Below, piece by piece: positions 1 to 8,038 of a stretch of DNA of 64,000 nt. The stretch comes from Polaromonas sp. JS666 (GTDB lineage Bacteria; Pseudomonadota; Gammaproteobacteria; Burkholderiales; Burkholderiaceae_C), in the NCBI RefSeq assembly GCF_900103405.1, contig NZ_FNHX01000007.1, positions 107,042 through 171,041 on the forward strand. Reading direction: 5' to 3'. The position numbers were made by a program, and so were the translations under genes. Under the pieces are notes generated by a model that worked only from the letters and a program-made list of their open reading frames with translations, had not been told where the DNA came from and searched no databases. Positions within the stretch are counted from its first letter, which is position 1. Each line of letters starts with the position of its first letter.

Positions 1-634
1 AATAGCCGCGCATCAAATGCCGCACCTCAAAAGGCTGGCGGTCCAGCGGCGGCAGCGTCTCGGGCAGGAAGCGGAAGTTGGTTGCCCACAGCACCACGCC
101 CACGCCGGTGAGAAACCAGAAGATGCTGTGCCAGCCCAGGTGCACAAACAGCCAGCCGCCGACGATGGGCGCCAGCGCGGGCGCCACGCCGAAATAAATC
201 GTCACCTGGCTCATGACCTGCTGGGCCTGCGCCGGCGGGTACATGTCGCGGATGACGGCGCGCGAGACCACGATGCCAGCGCCCGTCGACAGGCCCTGCA
301 CGGCGCGGAAAAAGACCAGTTGGCCTATGCTTTGCGACAGCGCGCAGCCGGCCGAGGCCAGGGTGAACAGCGCGATGCCCCAGAGCACCACCGGCCGGCG
401 GCCGAAGCTGTCGGCCAGCGCGCCGTGGAACAGGTTCATGAAGGCAAAGCCGAACAGGTAGGCCGACAGCGTCTGCTGCATCTGCACCGGCGAGGCGCCC
501 AGCGACTGCGCGATGCCGGAAAACGCCGGGATGTAGGTGTCTATGGAAAACGGCCCCAGCATGCCGAGGATGGCCAGCAGGGCGGCGAGTGTCCAGCGCG
601 GGGCGCGCCAAAGCTGGTCGGCATTGGGGTTCAT
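1..634 (-). CDS. Bcr/CflA-type MFS transporter (partial, 5' part)
   Basis: This is the N-terminal part of a major facilitator superfamily efflux transporter of the Bcr/CflA type, an inner-membrane proton antiporter. The gene runs off the left edge, so about 211 codons are visible of a usual 400. From the ATG at 634 the protein starts MNPNADQLWRAPRW. The first helix carries LGPFSIDTYIPAF, typical of this family, and the loop after helix 2 carries GALADSFGRRP, the MFS A-motif. The start overlaps the rsmI stop as ATGA at 631-634, so the two genes are probably translationally coupled. The substrate cannot be told from the sequence. Confidence 0.85.
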   Translation of the reverse strand, partial: MNPNADQLWRAPRWTLAALLAILGMLGPFSIDTYIPAFSGIAQSLGASPVQMQQTLSAYLFGFAFMNLFHGALADSFGRRPVVLWGIALFTLASAGCALSQSIGQLVFFRAVQGLSTGAGIVVSRAVIRDMYPPAQAQQVMSQVTIYFGVAPALAPIVGGWLFVHLGWHSIFWFLTGVGVVLWATNFRFLPETLPPLDRQPFEVRHLMRGY

Positions 635-1530
635 GCGTTCTTGAGTTTGAGGGCGGTTTCGTAGAGTTCGTTGCGTCCCAGGCCGGTGATGTCCGCGGCC
701 AGCTTCACGGCGGTCTTGAGCGGCAGTTCGGCCAGCAGCAGCCGCAGCACCCGCGTGCCGTCCTCGGCGTTTTCGGGCGCGTAAGAGGGGTGCAGCACCA
801 GGGCGAATTCGCCGCGCGTGCGCTGCGGCCCCGCGGCCAGCCAGGCCGCGAAGTCCTGCGCCGGCACGGTTGCGATCTCCTCGAACTGCTTGGTCAGCTC
901 GCGGCCCACGGTGACCAGGCGTTCCCCCAGCACGGCCATGGCGCGCGCCAGCGCCTCGATACGGTGCGGCGCCTCCAGAATGACGACGGCCCGCGTATCG
1001 GCCTGCAGCGCCGCGATGGCCTGGTCGCGTTCGCCGGCCTTGCTCGGCAAAAAGCCGGCAAACACAAAACCGGTCTCGCCGCCGGGGCTGGCCAGGCCGG
1101 CCACGCTGAGCACCGTGGTGACGCTGCTGGCGCCGGGCAGGGGCATGACGGCCAGCCCGGCCGCGCGCACCGCGGCGACCAGGCGCGCGCCGGGATCGCT
1201 CACGGCGGGCGTGCCGGCATCGCTGACGTAGGCCACGCGCTCGCCGCGCCGCAGGCGTTCAATCACCAGGTTAGCGGCCTCTGCCTCGTTGTGCTCGTGC
1301 ACCGCGAGCAGCGGCTTGTCGATGCCGTACTGGCGCAGCAGGGGCTGGGAGTGGCGCTTGTCCTCGCAGGCGATCGCGTCCACCAGCTGCAGCACCTGCA
1401 GCGCGCGCAGGCTGATGTCGGCCAGGTTGCCTATGGGCGTGGCCACGACATACAGCGCGCTTTCCGGATAATGCTGCATGCCCGCCGCGGCGCGCGCCGC
1501 ATCCAGGGCCAGGTCGAAAGAAGCGTTCAA
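631..1530 (-). CDS. rsmI: 16S rRNA (cytidine(1402)-2'-O)-methyltransferase RsmI
   Basis: RsmI uses S-adenosylmethionine to 2'-O-methylate C1402 in the decoding centre of 16S rRNA. The 299-residue protein has the family's VVATPIGNLADI near residues 28-39, a CEDKRH segment at 55-60 where E. coli has AEDTRH, VSDAGTPAVSDPG near 102-114, and the C-terminal AELPLKTAVKLAA region. The first codon used here is TTG at 1530. An in-frame ATG at 1479 (MQHYPESALYVV) would also keep the whole domain. The gene starts back to back with yraN, sharing base 1530, and its stop overlaps the MFS gene. The order rsmI, yraN, diaA, dolP matches E. coli except that lpoA is absent. Confidence 0.93.
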   Translation of the reverse strand: MNASFDLALDAARAAAGMQHYPESALYVVATPIGNLADISLRALQVLQLVDAIACEDKRHSQPLLRQYGIDKPLLAVHEHNEAEAANLVIERLRRGERVAYVSDAGTPAVSDPGARLVAAVRAAGLAVMPLPGASSVTTVLSVAGLASPGGETGFVFAGFLPSKAGERDQAIAALQADTRAVVILEAPHRIEALARAMAVLGERLVTVGRELTKQFEEIATVPAQDFAAWLAAGPQRTRGEFALVLHPSYAPENAEDGTRVLRLLLAELPLKTAVKLAADITGLGRNELYETALKLKNA

Positions 1531-1982
1531 TGTGGTTTTCCAGAAAGGTTTCCAAGGTCCCGCCGGTGGCCGCGGCCGCCGAAGCGCGGCCCCTGCCCGG
1601 GCAGGTTACCACCAAGTCGCGCGGCGATGCCGCGGAATCCGCCGCGCGCGCCTACCTGGGGCGGGCGGGACTGCGCTTCGTGGAGGCCAATTATCGGACG
1701 CCGGGCCGCGGCGGCGGCGAGATCGACCTGGTGATGCGCGCACCCGACGGCACACTGGTGTTTGTAGAGGTGCGGCAGCGCGCAGACGACCTGCATGGCG
1801 GCGCGGCGGCCAGCATCAGCAGCGCCAAGCAGCAGCGCATCGTGCTGGCGGCGCGCCACTACCTGATGCGTTTCGCGAGCCCGCCGCCCTGCCGTTTTGA
1901 CGTGGTGCTGGTCAAGGGCGCGCTAGGTGGGGATGCGCGCGCCGCCATCGAGTGGCTGCCCGCCGCGTTCGACGCTTCGTGA
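1530..1982 (+). CDS. yraN: YraN family protein (UPF0102), nuclease-like fold
   Basis: This is a 150-residue member of the YraN/UPF0102 family, a small protein with a restriction-endonuclease-like fold and no settled role. The domain starts after a basic, low-complexity tail of about 30 residues with GDAAESAARAYL, then ANYRTPGRGGGEIDLVM and VFVEVRQR. Together these give the Asp and Glu of a PD-(D/E)xK-like site, with Arg where many homologues have Lys. The ATG at 1530 touches the rsmI start on the other strand, so the two genes must share a very compact divergent control region. It lies upstream of diaA and dolP, as in E. coli. Confidence 0.88.
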   Translation: MWFSRKVSKVPPVAAAAEARPLPGQVTTKSRGDAAESAARAYLGRAGLRFVEANYRTPGRGGGEIDLVMRAPDGTLVFVEVRQRADDLHGGAAASISSAKQQRIVLAARHYLMRFASPPPCRFDVVLVKGALGGDARAAIEWLPAAFDAS

Positions 1983-2016
1983 ATCGTGCCCGCCGCCAGG
2001 CGGGGCGCCCGCTGGA

Positions 2017-2325
2017 TCAGGTCTGGAATTCGCTCGGGTGCACGGTCTCGACCATCTTGTTGTCGCGCAGAAAGGTGACGATCCAATGGCCGAACTTCTG
2101 CGTGAAATGCACGGGGACGGCCTGATTGAGCGCGAGGGCGATGGATTGCCGCACGGGCAGGTCGATGTCGCGCTGGTCCGAGGGCGCAACGTCCACGCGT
2201 ATCAGCATGAAGGTGTCGCGGTCCTGGAGCTCCACGCTCGGGGACGACCATCTTGCGGCCGTCGCCTGCATGAAGGCGGCGGTCACCTTGCTGACGACCT
2301 CGGGATCAAAGACGGGACTGCTCAT
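2017..2325 (-). CDS. Conserved-looking small hypothetical protein
   Basis: This is a 102-residue acidic to neutral soluble protein starting MSSPVFDPEVVSKVTAAF. It has no signal peptide, membrane segment or cysteine. I do not recognise the family. The segment ELQDRDTFMLIRVDV followed by DIDLPVRQSIALALNQAVPVHFTQKFGHWIVTFLRDNKMVETV looks like an ordered alpha/beta domain, and the codon usage is like its neighbours, so it is probably real. It converges with yraN (34 bp gap) and diverges from diaA across a 269-bp region that contains the operator-like repeat at 2427-2445. Confidence 0.6.
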   Translation of the reverse strand: MSSPVFDPEVVSKVTAAFMQATAARWSSPSVELQDRDTFMLIRVDVAPSDQRDIDLPVRQSIALALNQAVPVHFTQKFGHWIVTFLRDNKMVETVHPSEFQT

Positions 2326-2426
2326 GTGCGTGGGACTGGCTTGTTAAGTAACCGTATGTATCGATGATGGCGCAAATTTTCCGCAAGCGGCCACCGTGCG
2401 CCGCATTTTTGGAATGAACCGGACAT

Positions 2427-2445
2427 AGTTCCTGGAACTAGTTCC
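2427..2445. promoter_or_regulatory. AGTTCC/GGAACT operator-like repeat cluster
   Basis: Three copies of one six-base half-site lie side by side: AGTTCC (2427-2432), GGAACT (2434-2439) and AGTTCC (2440-2445). The last two form the perfect 12-base palindrome GGAACTAGTTCC. The cluster sits between the divergent small hypothetical gene and diaA, so it may be an operator for either. A second inverted repeat, GGCCGGC/GCCGGCC at 2536-2555, lies closer to diaA and may form a hairpin in its leader. No regulator can be named. Confidence 0.35.
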
Positions 2446-2594
2446 GCTTTTGTGCCCTGCTATTTGCGAGAGGCCAGCTCCCGGGGAGCGGCTGCTTTTT
2501 GCAAAGCCCTCGATTCTATAAAGATCGCCAGGGCGGGCCGGCCAACGCGCCGGCCGGCCATCAGGGGGCAAGCATGACCCGCTATCATTGGCGC

Positions 2595-3194
2595 ATGCTT
2601 GAACAACGCATTGAACAGCAGTTTATTGACAGCGCCGACCTCAAGTACCAGGCCGCCCAGGTGCTTTCCAAACCGGTCGCGGCGGCGGTGCAGGCCATAC
2701 TGGCCAGCGTCACCAGCGGCGGCAAGGTGCTGGCCTGCGGCAACGGCGGATCGGCCGCCGATGCCCAGCATTTCGCCGCCGAGTTCGTCGGCCGCTATGA
2801 ACGCGAGAGGCCCGAGCTGGGCGCGATCGCCTTGACGACGGACAGCTCCATCCTCACCGCGATCGCCAACGACTACGATTTTTCGGTGATCTTTTCCAAA
2901 CAGGTCCGCGCGCTGGGCGTCGCCGGCGATGTGCTGCTGGCCATGAGCACCAGCGGCAACTCGGCCAATGTGCTGGCCGCCATCGAAGCCGCCCACGAGC
3001 GCGAGATGACCGTGGTGGCCCTGACGGGCCGCGGCGGCGGCAAGATCACCCACGCCCTGCGTGAAACCGATGTGCATATCTGCGTGCCGCACGAGCGGAC
3101 CGCGCGTATCCAGGAAGTGCACCTTCTTGTCCTGCATTGCATCTGCGATGGCGTGGATACCCAGTTACTTGGCGACCAGGAGACCTCTGTATGA
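2595..3194 (+). CDS. diaA: SIS-domain protein DiaA (DnaA initiator-associating protein)
   Basis: This 199-residue protein is a single SIS (sugar isomerase) domain. It closely resembles E. coli DiaA, which tetramerises and helps DnaA assemble at oriC, and also the phosphoheptose isomerase GmhA. Visible family segments are CGNGGSAADAQHFAAEF near residue 50, ERPELGAIALTTDSS, STSGNSANVLAAIEAA and ERTARIQEVHLLVLHCICD near the end. Position between yraN and dolP favours DiaA over GmhA. The ATG at 2595 was chosen because MLEQRIEQQF matches the family start; longer in-frame starts add only unmatched residues. Its TGA overlaps the dolP start as ATGA (3191-3194). Confidence 0.88.
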   Translation: MLEQRIEQQFIDSADLKYQAAQVLSKPVAAAVQAILASVTSGGKVLACGNGGSAADAQHFAAEFVGRYERERPELGAIALTTDSSILTAIANDYDFSVIFSKQVRALGVAGDVLLAMSTSGNSANVLAAIEAAHEREMTVVALTGRGGGKITHALRETDVHICVPHERTARIQEVHLLVLHCICDGVDTQLLGDQETSV

Positions 3195-3853
3195 AATGTG
3201 TTTCGTTTAAACGGCTGACTTTGACCCTCGTCACGGCCACCCTGATCGGCGGCAGCCTGACGGCCTGCTTCCCGCTGGTGGTGGGCGGCGTCGCGGGCGG
3301 CGCGCTGGTGGCAACCGACCGCCGCACCTCCGGCGCGCAGCTCGAGGACGAGGGCATCGAATTGCGCGCGACCAGCCGCATCCGCGGCAATGTCGGCGAG
3401 CGCGTGCACGTCAACCTGACCAGCTACAACCGGCAGGTGCTGCTCACGGGCGAAGTGCCGAACGCCCAGGACAAGCAGCTGGTCGAGCAGATCGTCGCGC
3501 GCGTGGAAAACGTGAGCTCGGTGGTCAACGAACTGGCCATCATGGGCAATTCGACCCTGACGCAGCGCTCTTCCGATGCCCTGGTCACCGGCCGTGTCAA
3601 GGCCATGCTGCTCGATGCGCGCGACCTGTCCTCCAACGCCTTCAAGGTGATCACGGAGCGCGGCACGACCTACCTGATGGGCCGTGTCACGCAGCGTGAA
3701 GCCGATCGCGCCACCGAGGTGGTGCGCTCCACGCCCGGCGTGCAGAAGGTCATCCGCATTTTCGAGATCATCAGCGAAGAAGAGCTGGCGCGCATGCTGC
3801 CGTCCAAGCCCGCCACGCCGCCGGCCCAAAGCACCAAACCCGCGGGCGGCTGA
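3191..3853 (+). CDS. dolP: BON-domain outer-membrane lipoprotein DolP (YraP)
   Basis: DolP is an outer-membrane lipoprotein with two BON domains that supports envelope integrity and BAM function. The 220-residue precursor has a lipoprotein signal peptide ending in LTAC, putting the lipidated Cys near residue 26. The mature part has two similar phospholipid-binding BON repeats, roughly residues 48-115 (with LTSYNRQVLLTGEVPN) and 120-195 (with ITERGTTYLMGRVTQREA). A Pro/Ala/Lys-rich tail follows. The start overlaps the diaA stop, so the pair is coupled. The gene ends just before a strong bidirectional terminator at 3866-3906. Confidence 0.92.
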   Translation: MKCVSFKRLTLTLVTATLIGGSLTACFPLVVGGVAGGALVATDRRTSGAQLEDEGIELRATSRIRGNVGERVHVNLTSYNRQVLLTGEVPNAQDKQLVEQIVARVENVSSVVNELAIMGNSTLTQRSSDALVTGRVKAMLLDARDLSSNAFKVITERGTTYLMGRVTQREADRATEVVRSTPGVQKVIRIFEIISEEELARMLPSKPATPPAQSTKPAGG

Positions 3854-3865
3854 AGCCCAAAAGCA

Positions 3866-3906
3866 AAGCGGCCGCACCGGACAAGCCGGTGCGGCCGCTT
3901 TTTTTT
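3866..3906. terminator. Bidirectional intrinsic terminator between dolP and the converging dehydrogenase gene
   Basis: A 15-bp perfect stem (3866-3880 with 3886-3900, loop ACAAG) is followed on the plus strand by eight T residues (3899-3906). A-rich sequence on the other flank provides a shorter T tract for the minus strand. It lies exactly between the dolP stop and the stop of the converging gene. Confidence 0.9.
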
Positions 3907-3921
3907 ACCTGTGGGGTAGGC

Positions 3922-4836
3922 TTAGCGTAGGCGCTTGATGAGGCTCGAAGTATCCCAGCGCTGGCCGCCCATGGCCTGCACGTCCGCGTAGAACTGGTCC
4001 ACCAGGGCGGTGACCGGCAGCCGGGCCCCGTTGCGCTTGGCCTCGTCCAGCACCAGGCCCAGGTCCTTGCGCATCCAGTCGACGGCAAAGCCGAAATCGA
4101 ATTTGTCGGCCACCATGGTCTTGCCGCGGTTGTCCAGCTGCCAGCTCTGCGCCGCGCCCTTGCCGATCACCTCCAGCACCTGGTTCACGTCCAGCCCGGC
4201 TTTCTGGCCGAAGGCCACCGCTTCGCTCAGGCCTTGCACCAGGCCGGCGATACAGATCTGGTTGACCATCTTGGTGAGCTGGCCCGCGCCGCTGGCGCCC
4301 ATCAGCGTGAAGGCCTTGGAAAACGCCATGCCGGCGGGTTTGACGGCGTCGAATGCCGCCTTGTCGCCGCCGCACATCACGGTGAGCGCGCCGTTCTGCG
4401 CGCCGGCCTGCCCGCCCGAGACCGGGGCGTCGATGAACTGCAGGCCCAGCTTGGCCGCCGCCGCGTAGAGTTCGCGCGCCACATCGGCCGAGGCCGTGGT
4501 GTGGTCGACAAAAATGGCGCCGGGCTTCATGCCGGCGAAGGCGCCATCCGCGCCTAGCGTGACGGCGCGCAGGTCGTCGTCATTGCCGACGCAGCAAAAC
4601 ACGATGTCGGCGCCGGCGACGGCCAGGCGCGGCAGGGCGGCCTGCGCCGGCTTGCTCGTAGCCGCGAATTCGGCAACCCAGGCGGCGGCCTTGGCCGCGC
4701 TGCGGTTGTAGACGGTGACGCCGTGGCCGGCCAGCGCCAGGTGGCCGGCCATCGGATAGCCCATGACGCCCAGGCCCAGGAAGGCGACCTGGCGGGGGGA
4801 AGAAGGTTCGTAGGTTTTGGGGGTGGTGCTGGACAT
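3922..4836 (-). CDS. NAD(P)-dependent beta-hydroxyacid dehydrogenase (3-hydroxyisobutyrate dehydrogenase / tartronate semialdehyde reductase family)
   Basis: This 304-residue protein belongs to the beta-hydroxyacid dehydrogenase family (MmsB, GarR, GlxR). The N-terminal Rossmann fold has VAFLGLGVMGYPMAGHL at residues 17-33. The substrate segment DAPVSGGQAGAQNG follows in the middle, and GAGQLTKMVNQ carries the catalytic Lys. Which acid it reduces cannot be told, because valine and glyoxylate pathway genes are absent nearby. The start at 4836 was chosen since residues before MSSTTPKT in a longer frame are Pro/Ser/Arg-rich without match. It lies 89 bp after pilU on the same strand and ends at the bidirectional terminator. 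Confidence 0.88.
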   Translation of the reverse strand: MSSTTPKTYEPSSPRQVAFLGLGVMGYPMAGHLALAGHGVTVYNRSAAKAAAWVAEFAATSKPAQAALPRLAVAGADIVFCCVGNDDDLRAVTLGADGAFAGMKPGAIFVDHTTASADVARELYAAAAKLGLQFIDAPVSGGQAGAQNGALTVMCGGDKAAFDAVKPAGMAFSKAFTLMGASGAGQLTKMVNQICIAGLVQGLSEAVAFGQKAGLDVNQVLEVIGKGAAQSWQLDNRGKTMVADKFDFGFAVDWMRKDLGLVLDEAKRNGARLPVTALVDQFYADVQAMGGQRWDTSSLIKRLR

Positions 4837-4925
4837 GGGAATGGATACAGGGACGGGATGCGTGGGGAGGAACGAAGAAGAAGAGGGAGAAGAGGGCCGC
4901 CGGCGCAAGGCCGGCGCCCTGCACC

Positions 4926-6062
4926 CTAAACGATGGCGAAGTTTTCGGTGCCGGCCGACAGGTCGGTCGACTTGGCGCGCTGCGAATTGAGCTTGATCTG
5001 CAGGCGCAGGTCGTTCACCGAGTCGGCATTGCGCAGGGCATCTTCGTAGGTGATGAAGTGGCTTTCAAAGGCGTCGTACAGGGCTTGGTCGAAGGTCTGC
5101 ATGCCCAGGTTGCGGCTCTTTTTCATGATCTCCTTGATCTCGGAGACTTCGCCCTTGAAGATCAGGTCGGAGATCAGCGGCGAGTTGAGCATGACTTCCA
5201 CTGCGGCAAAACGGCCCTTGCCGTCCTGCTTGGGCACCAGGCGCTGCGAGATCATGGCCTTGAGGTTGAGCGACAGGTCCATCAGCAGCTGGGTGCGGCG
5301 CTCTTCGGGGAAGAAGTTGATCACGCGGTCCAGCGCCTGGTTGGCGCTGTTGGCGTGCAGCGTGGCCAGGCACAGGTGGCCGGTTTCGGCGAAGGCGATG
5401 GCGTGCTCCATGGTCTCGCGGTCGCGGATCTCGCCCATCAGGATCACGTCGGGCGCCTGGCGCAGCGTGTTTTTCAGGGCCGCTTCCCAGCTGTCGGTGT
5501 CCAGGCCCACTTCGCGCTGCGTGATCACGCAGTTCTTGTGCGCGTGGACGAACTCCACCGGGTCTTCAATCGTGATGATGTGGCCGTAGGACTGCTCGTT
5601 GCGCCAGTCGACCATGGCGGCCAGCGTGGTCGACTTGCCCGAGCCGGTGGCGCCGACCAGGATGGTCAGGCCGCGCTTGCTCATCACCACATCCTTGAGC
5701 ACCTGGGGCACGCCCAGCCCGTCGATGGTGGGCAGCGTGGCCGGAATCGTCCGCATGACCATGCCGACCTTGCCCTGCTGGATGAAGGCGTTCACGCGAA
5801 AACGGCCCACGCCGGGCGGCGAGATCGCGAAGTTGCATTCCTTGGTGCGCTCAAACTCCGCCGCCTGCTTGTCGTTCATGATGGAGCGCGCCAGCGCCAG
5901 CGTGTGGTTGGCGTTGAGCGGCTGCGGCGAGACCTTGGTCACCTTGCCGTCCACCTTCATGGCCGGCGGAAAGTCGCCCGTGATGAACAGGTCGCTGCCG
6001 TTGCGGCTGACCATGAGCTTGAGCAAGTCGTTGATGAATTTACTGGCCTGGTCGCGTTCCAT
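4926..6062 (-). CDS. pilU: Type IV pilus retraction ATPase PilU
   Basis: PilU is the accessory retraction ATPase of type IVa pili, a cytoplasmic hexamer working with PilT at the base of the pilus. The 378-residue protein has the N-terminal PAS-like domain, Walker A GATGSGKST at residues 137-145, IITIEDPVEFVH, the Walker B region DVILMGEIRDRETMEHA and the His-box AETGHLCLATLHANSA. The PilT signature AIRNLIRE is replaced by PLISDLIFKGEVSEI, which together with the longer C-terminal tail marks it as PilU. It follows pilT by 52 bp in a two-gene operon. The rest of the pilus machinery is not in this window. Confidence 0.96.
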   Translation of the reverse strand: MERDQASKFINDLLKLMVSRNGSDLFITGDFPPAMKVDGKVTKVSPQPLNANHTLALARSIMNDKQAAEFERTKECNFAISPPGVGRFRVNAFIQQGKVGMVMRTIPATLPTIDGLGVPQVLKDVVMSKRGLTILVGATGSGKSTTLAAMVDWRNEQSYGHIITIEDPVEFVHAHKNCVITQREVGLDTDSWEAALKNTLRQAPDVILMGEIRDRETMEHAIAFAETGHLCLATLHANSANQALDRVINFFPEERRTQLLMDLSLNLKAMISQRLVPKQDGKGRFAAVEVMLNSPLISDLIFKGEVSEIKEIMKKSRNLGMQTFDQALYDAFESHFITYEDALRNADSVNDLRLQIKLNSQRAKSTDLSAGTENFAIV

Positions 6063-6114
6063 GAGCGACTCCTTTCAAACAGATTCTGTTGTCAACGAAA
6101 GACGGCGGGATGGC

Positions 6115-7158
6115 TTAGCCGGGGAAGTTTTCCGGTATCTTGGCCTTGCCGCGCGCCTCCGCGGCGGAAATCACATTGCGCTTGACCAGGTCGGTCAGGT
6201 TCTGGTCCAGGGTCTGCATGCCCACGCTGTTGCCGGTCTGGATGGCCGAATACATCTGCGCGACCTTGGCTTCGCGGATCAGGTTGCGGATTGCGGAAGT
6301 GCCCAGCATGATCTCGTGCGCGGCGACGCGGCCCGCGCCGTCCTTGGTCTTGCACAGCGTTTGCGAAATCACCGCTTGCAGTGACTCCGACAGCATGGAG
6401 CGGATCATTTCCTTTTCCTCGGCCGGGAACACGTCGATGATCCGGTCTATCGTCTTGGCGGCGCTGGAGGTGTGCAGCGTGCCGAAGACCAGGTGGCCGG
6501 TTTCAGCGGCCGACATGGCCAGGCGTATGGTTTCCAGGTCGCGCATTTCGCCCACGAGGATGGCGTCCGGGTCTTCGCGCAGCGCGGATTTCAGCGCGGC
6601 GTTGAAGCTCAGCGTGTGCGGGCCGACCTCGCGCTGGTTGATCAGGCATTTTTTGGATTCGTGCACGAACTCGATGGGGTCTTCCACCGTGAGGATGTGG
6701 CCGTACTCGGTTTCGTTCAGGAAGTTGACCATGGCCGCCAGCGTGGTGGACTTGCCCGAACCCGTGGGACCCGTCACCAGCACCATGCCGCGTGGTTTGA
6801 GCGCCAGGTCGCCGAAGATTTTCGGGGCGTTGAGCTGCTCCAGCGTCAGGATCTTGGACGGAATGGTCCGCAGCACGGCGCCGGCGCCGCGGTTCTGGTT
6901 GAAGGCATTGACGCGAAAGCGGGCCAGCCCGTCGATCTCGAACGAGAAGTCGACCTCCAGGAATTCTTCGTAGGTTTTGCGCTGGGTGTCGTTCATGATG
7001 TCGTACACCATGGAATGCACCTGCTTGTGGTCCAGCGGGTCGATGTTGATACGCCGCACGTCGCCGTGAACCCGAATCATGGGCGGCAAGCCAGCCGACA
7101 AATGCAAGTCAGACGCCTTGTTCTTGACGCTAAAGGCCAGCAACTGCGTGATATCCAT
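6115..7158 (-). CDS. pilT: Type IV pilus twitching motility ATPase PilT
   Basis: PilT is the main retraction motor of type IVa pili and is needed for twitching and for DNA uptake. The 347-residue protein has Walker A GPTGSGKST at residues 130-138, ILTVEDPIEFVHESKK, DAILVGEMRDLETI, the His-box AETGHLVFGTLHTSSA and the retraction motif AIRNLIREAKVAQMYSAIQTG near the C-terminus. It is transcribed divergently from yggS across 47 bp, an arrangement known from other pilus-bearing proteobacteria, and precedes pilU. Confidence 0.97.
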   Translation of the reverse strand: MDITQLLAFSVKNKASDLHLSAGLPPMIRVHGDVRRINIDPLDHKQVHSMVYDIMNDTQRKTYEEFLEVDFSFEIDGLARFRVNAFNQNRGAGAVLRTIPSKILTLEQLNAPKIFGDLALKPRGMVLVTGPTGSGKSTTLAAMVNFLNETEYGHILTVEDPIEFVHESKKCLINQREVGPHTLSFNAALKSALREDPDAILVGEMRDLETIRLAMSAAETGHLVFGTLHTSSAAKTIDRIIDVFPAEEKEMIRSMLSESLQAVISQTLCKTKDGAGRVAAHEIMLGTSAIRNLIREAKVAQMYSAIQTGNSVGMQTLDQNLTDLVKRNVISAAEARGKAKIPENFPG

Positions 7159-7205
7159 CCCGGGACCCTTTTAAAAATGACTCAACTAAAGTTTACAGTT
7201 CGATT

Positions 7206-7907
7206 ATGACCACGATTGTGCGCAATCTCCAGCTTGTCCGTGACCGTATCACCACGGCCTGCTTCGCCGCCGGGCGCAACCCGGCCACCGTGCGGCTGCT
7301 GGCCGTGTCCAAGACCTTCGGCGCCGAAGCCGTCGCCGAAGCCGCCTCGGACGGGCAGCGCGCCTTCGGCGAAAACTATATCGCCGAGGGCGTGGAAAAA
7401 ATCCTCGCGCTGCGGGGCCGGCCGGGCGGCCTGGCCCTGGAATGGCACTGCATAGGCCCGGTGCAAAGCAACAAGACCCGCCTGGTCGCCGAGCATTTTG
7501 ACTGGGTGCAGTCGGTCGACCGGCTCAAGATCGCCCAGCGCCTGAGCGAGCAGCGGCCCGACAGCCTGCCGCCGCTGCAGGTCTGCCTGCAGGTCAATAT
7601 CGACGGCGGCGCCAACAAATCGGGCCTGGCGCCGGCCGAGGTCCAGGCCCTGGCGCAGGAAGTCGCGCAGCTGCCGCGCCTGGTGCTGCGCGGCCTGATG
7701 GCCATTCCCGAGCCCGCCGCAGACTTCGACGCGGCCTGCGCGGTGCATGCCAGGACCAAAGCCCTTTTTGATGCGGTCAATGCTTCAGGTGTCCTGCCGA
7801 CACCTATGGATACCTTGTCGCTGGGCATGACCGCCGACCTGGAGGCCGCCATTCATGCTGGCAGCACCATGGTTAGAGTAGGCACCGCCATATTTGGCAA
7901 GAGGTAG
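7206..7907 (+). CDS. yggS: YggS family pyridoxal phosphate homeostasis protein (PLPBP)
   Basis: This 233-residue protein binds pyridoxal 5'-phosphate and helps balance free PLP and related amino acid pools. It is a single-domain TIM barrel like the N-terminal domain of alanine racemase, without known enzyme activity. LLAVSKTFGAEAV carries the PLP-binding Lys at residue 36. FGENYIAEGVEKI, EWHCIGPVQSNKT, QVNIDGGANKSGL and SLGMTADLEAAIHAGSTMVRVGTAIFG are the other family segments. It starts 47 bp from pilT on the opposite strand and ends directly before copy A of a dispersed repeat. Confidence 0.95.
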   Translation: MTTIVRNLQLVRDRITTACFAAGRNPATVRLLAVSKTFGAEAVAEAASDGQRAFGENYIAEGVEKILALRGRPGGLALEWHCIGPVQSNKTRLVAEHFDWVQSVDRLKIAQRLSEQRPDSLPPLQVCLQVNIDGGANKSGLAPAEVQALAQEVAQLPRLVLRGLMAIPEPAADFDAACAVHARTKALFDAVNASGVLPTPMDTLSLGMTADLEAAIHAGSTMVRVGTAIFGKR

Positions 7908-8022
7908 GCCCCCACGCTTTTCACTTCGCCTTCGGCTCCGTGTAATGCGCTGCCCCCCAAGGGGGCACTGCGCTTGCGGCCCGGCAAAGCCGGTTCCGCG
8001 GCCCCTGCTGGTGAAAATATGC
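7908..8022 (+). repeat. Dispersed intergenic repeat, copy A
   Basis: This intergenic stretch between yggS and the DUF3617 gene is a copy of an element found again at 43300-43400 in the opposite orientation. Aligned by eye, the 44-base core at 7972-8015 agrees with the other copy at 37 positions. Shared pieces include GGCAAAGCC, CCGCGGCCCC and CTGGTGAA. On its 5' side each copy carries a C-run/G-run palindrome, here GCCCCCCAAGGGGGC at 7952-7966. It holds no gene. Confidence 0.6.
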
Positions 8023-8038
8023 CCGCCTCGGGCTTCTT

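Noticed and set aside
27..611. A closed 194-codon minus-strand frame at the left edge
   Set aside because: It is an out-of-frame shadow of the MFS gene. The true frame starts at 634 and has no stop before the window edge.
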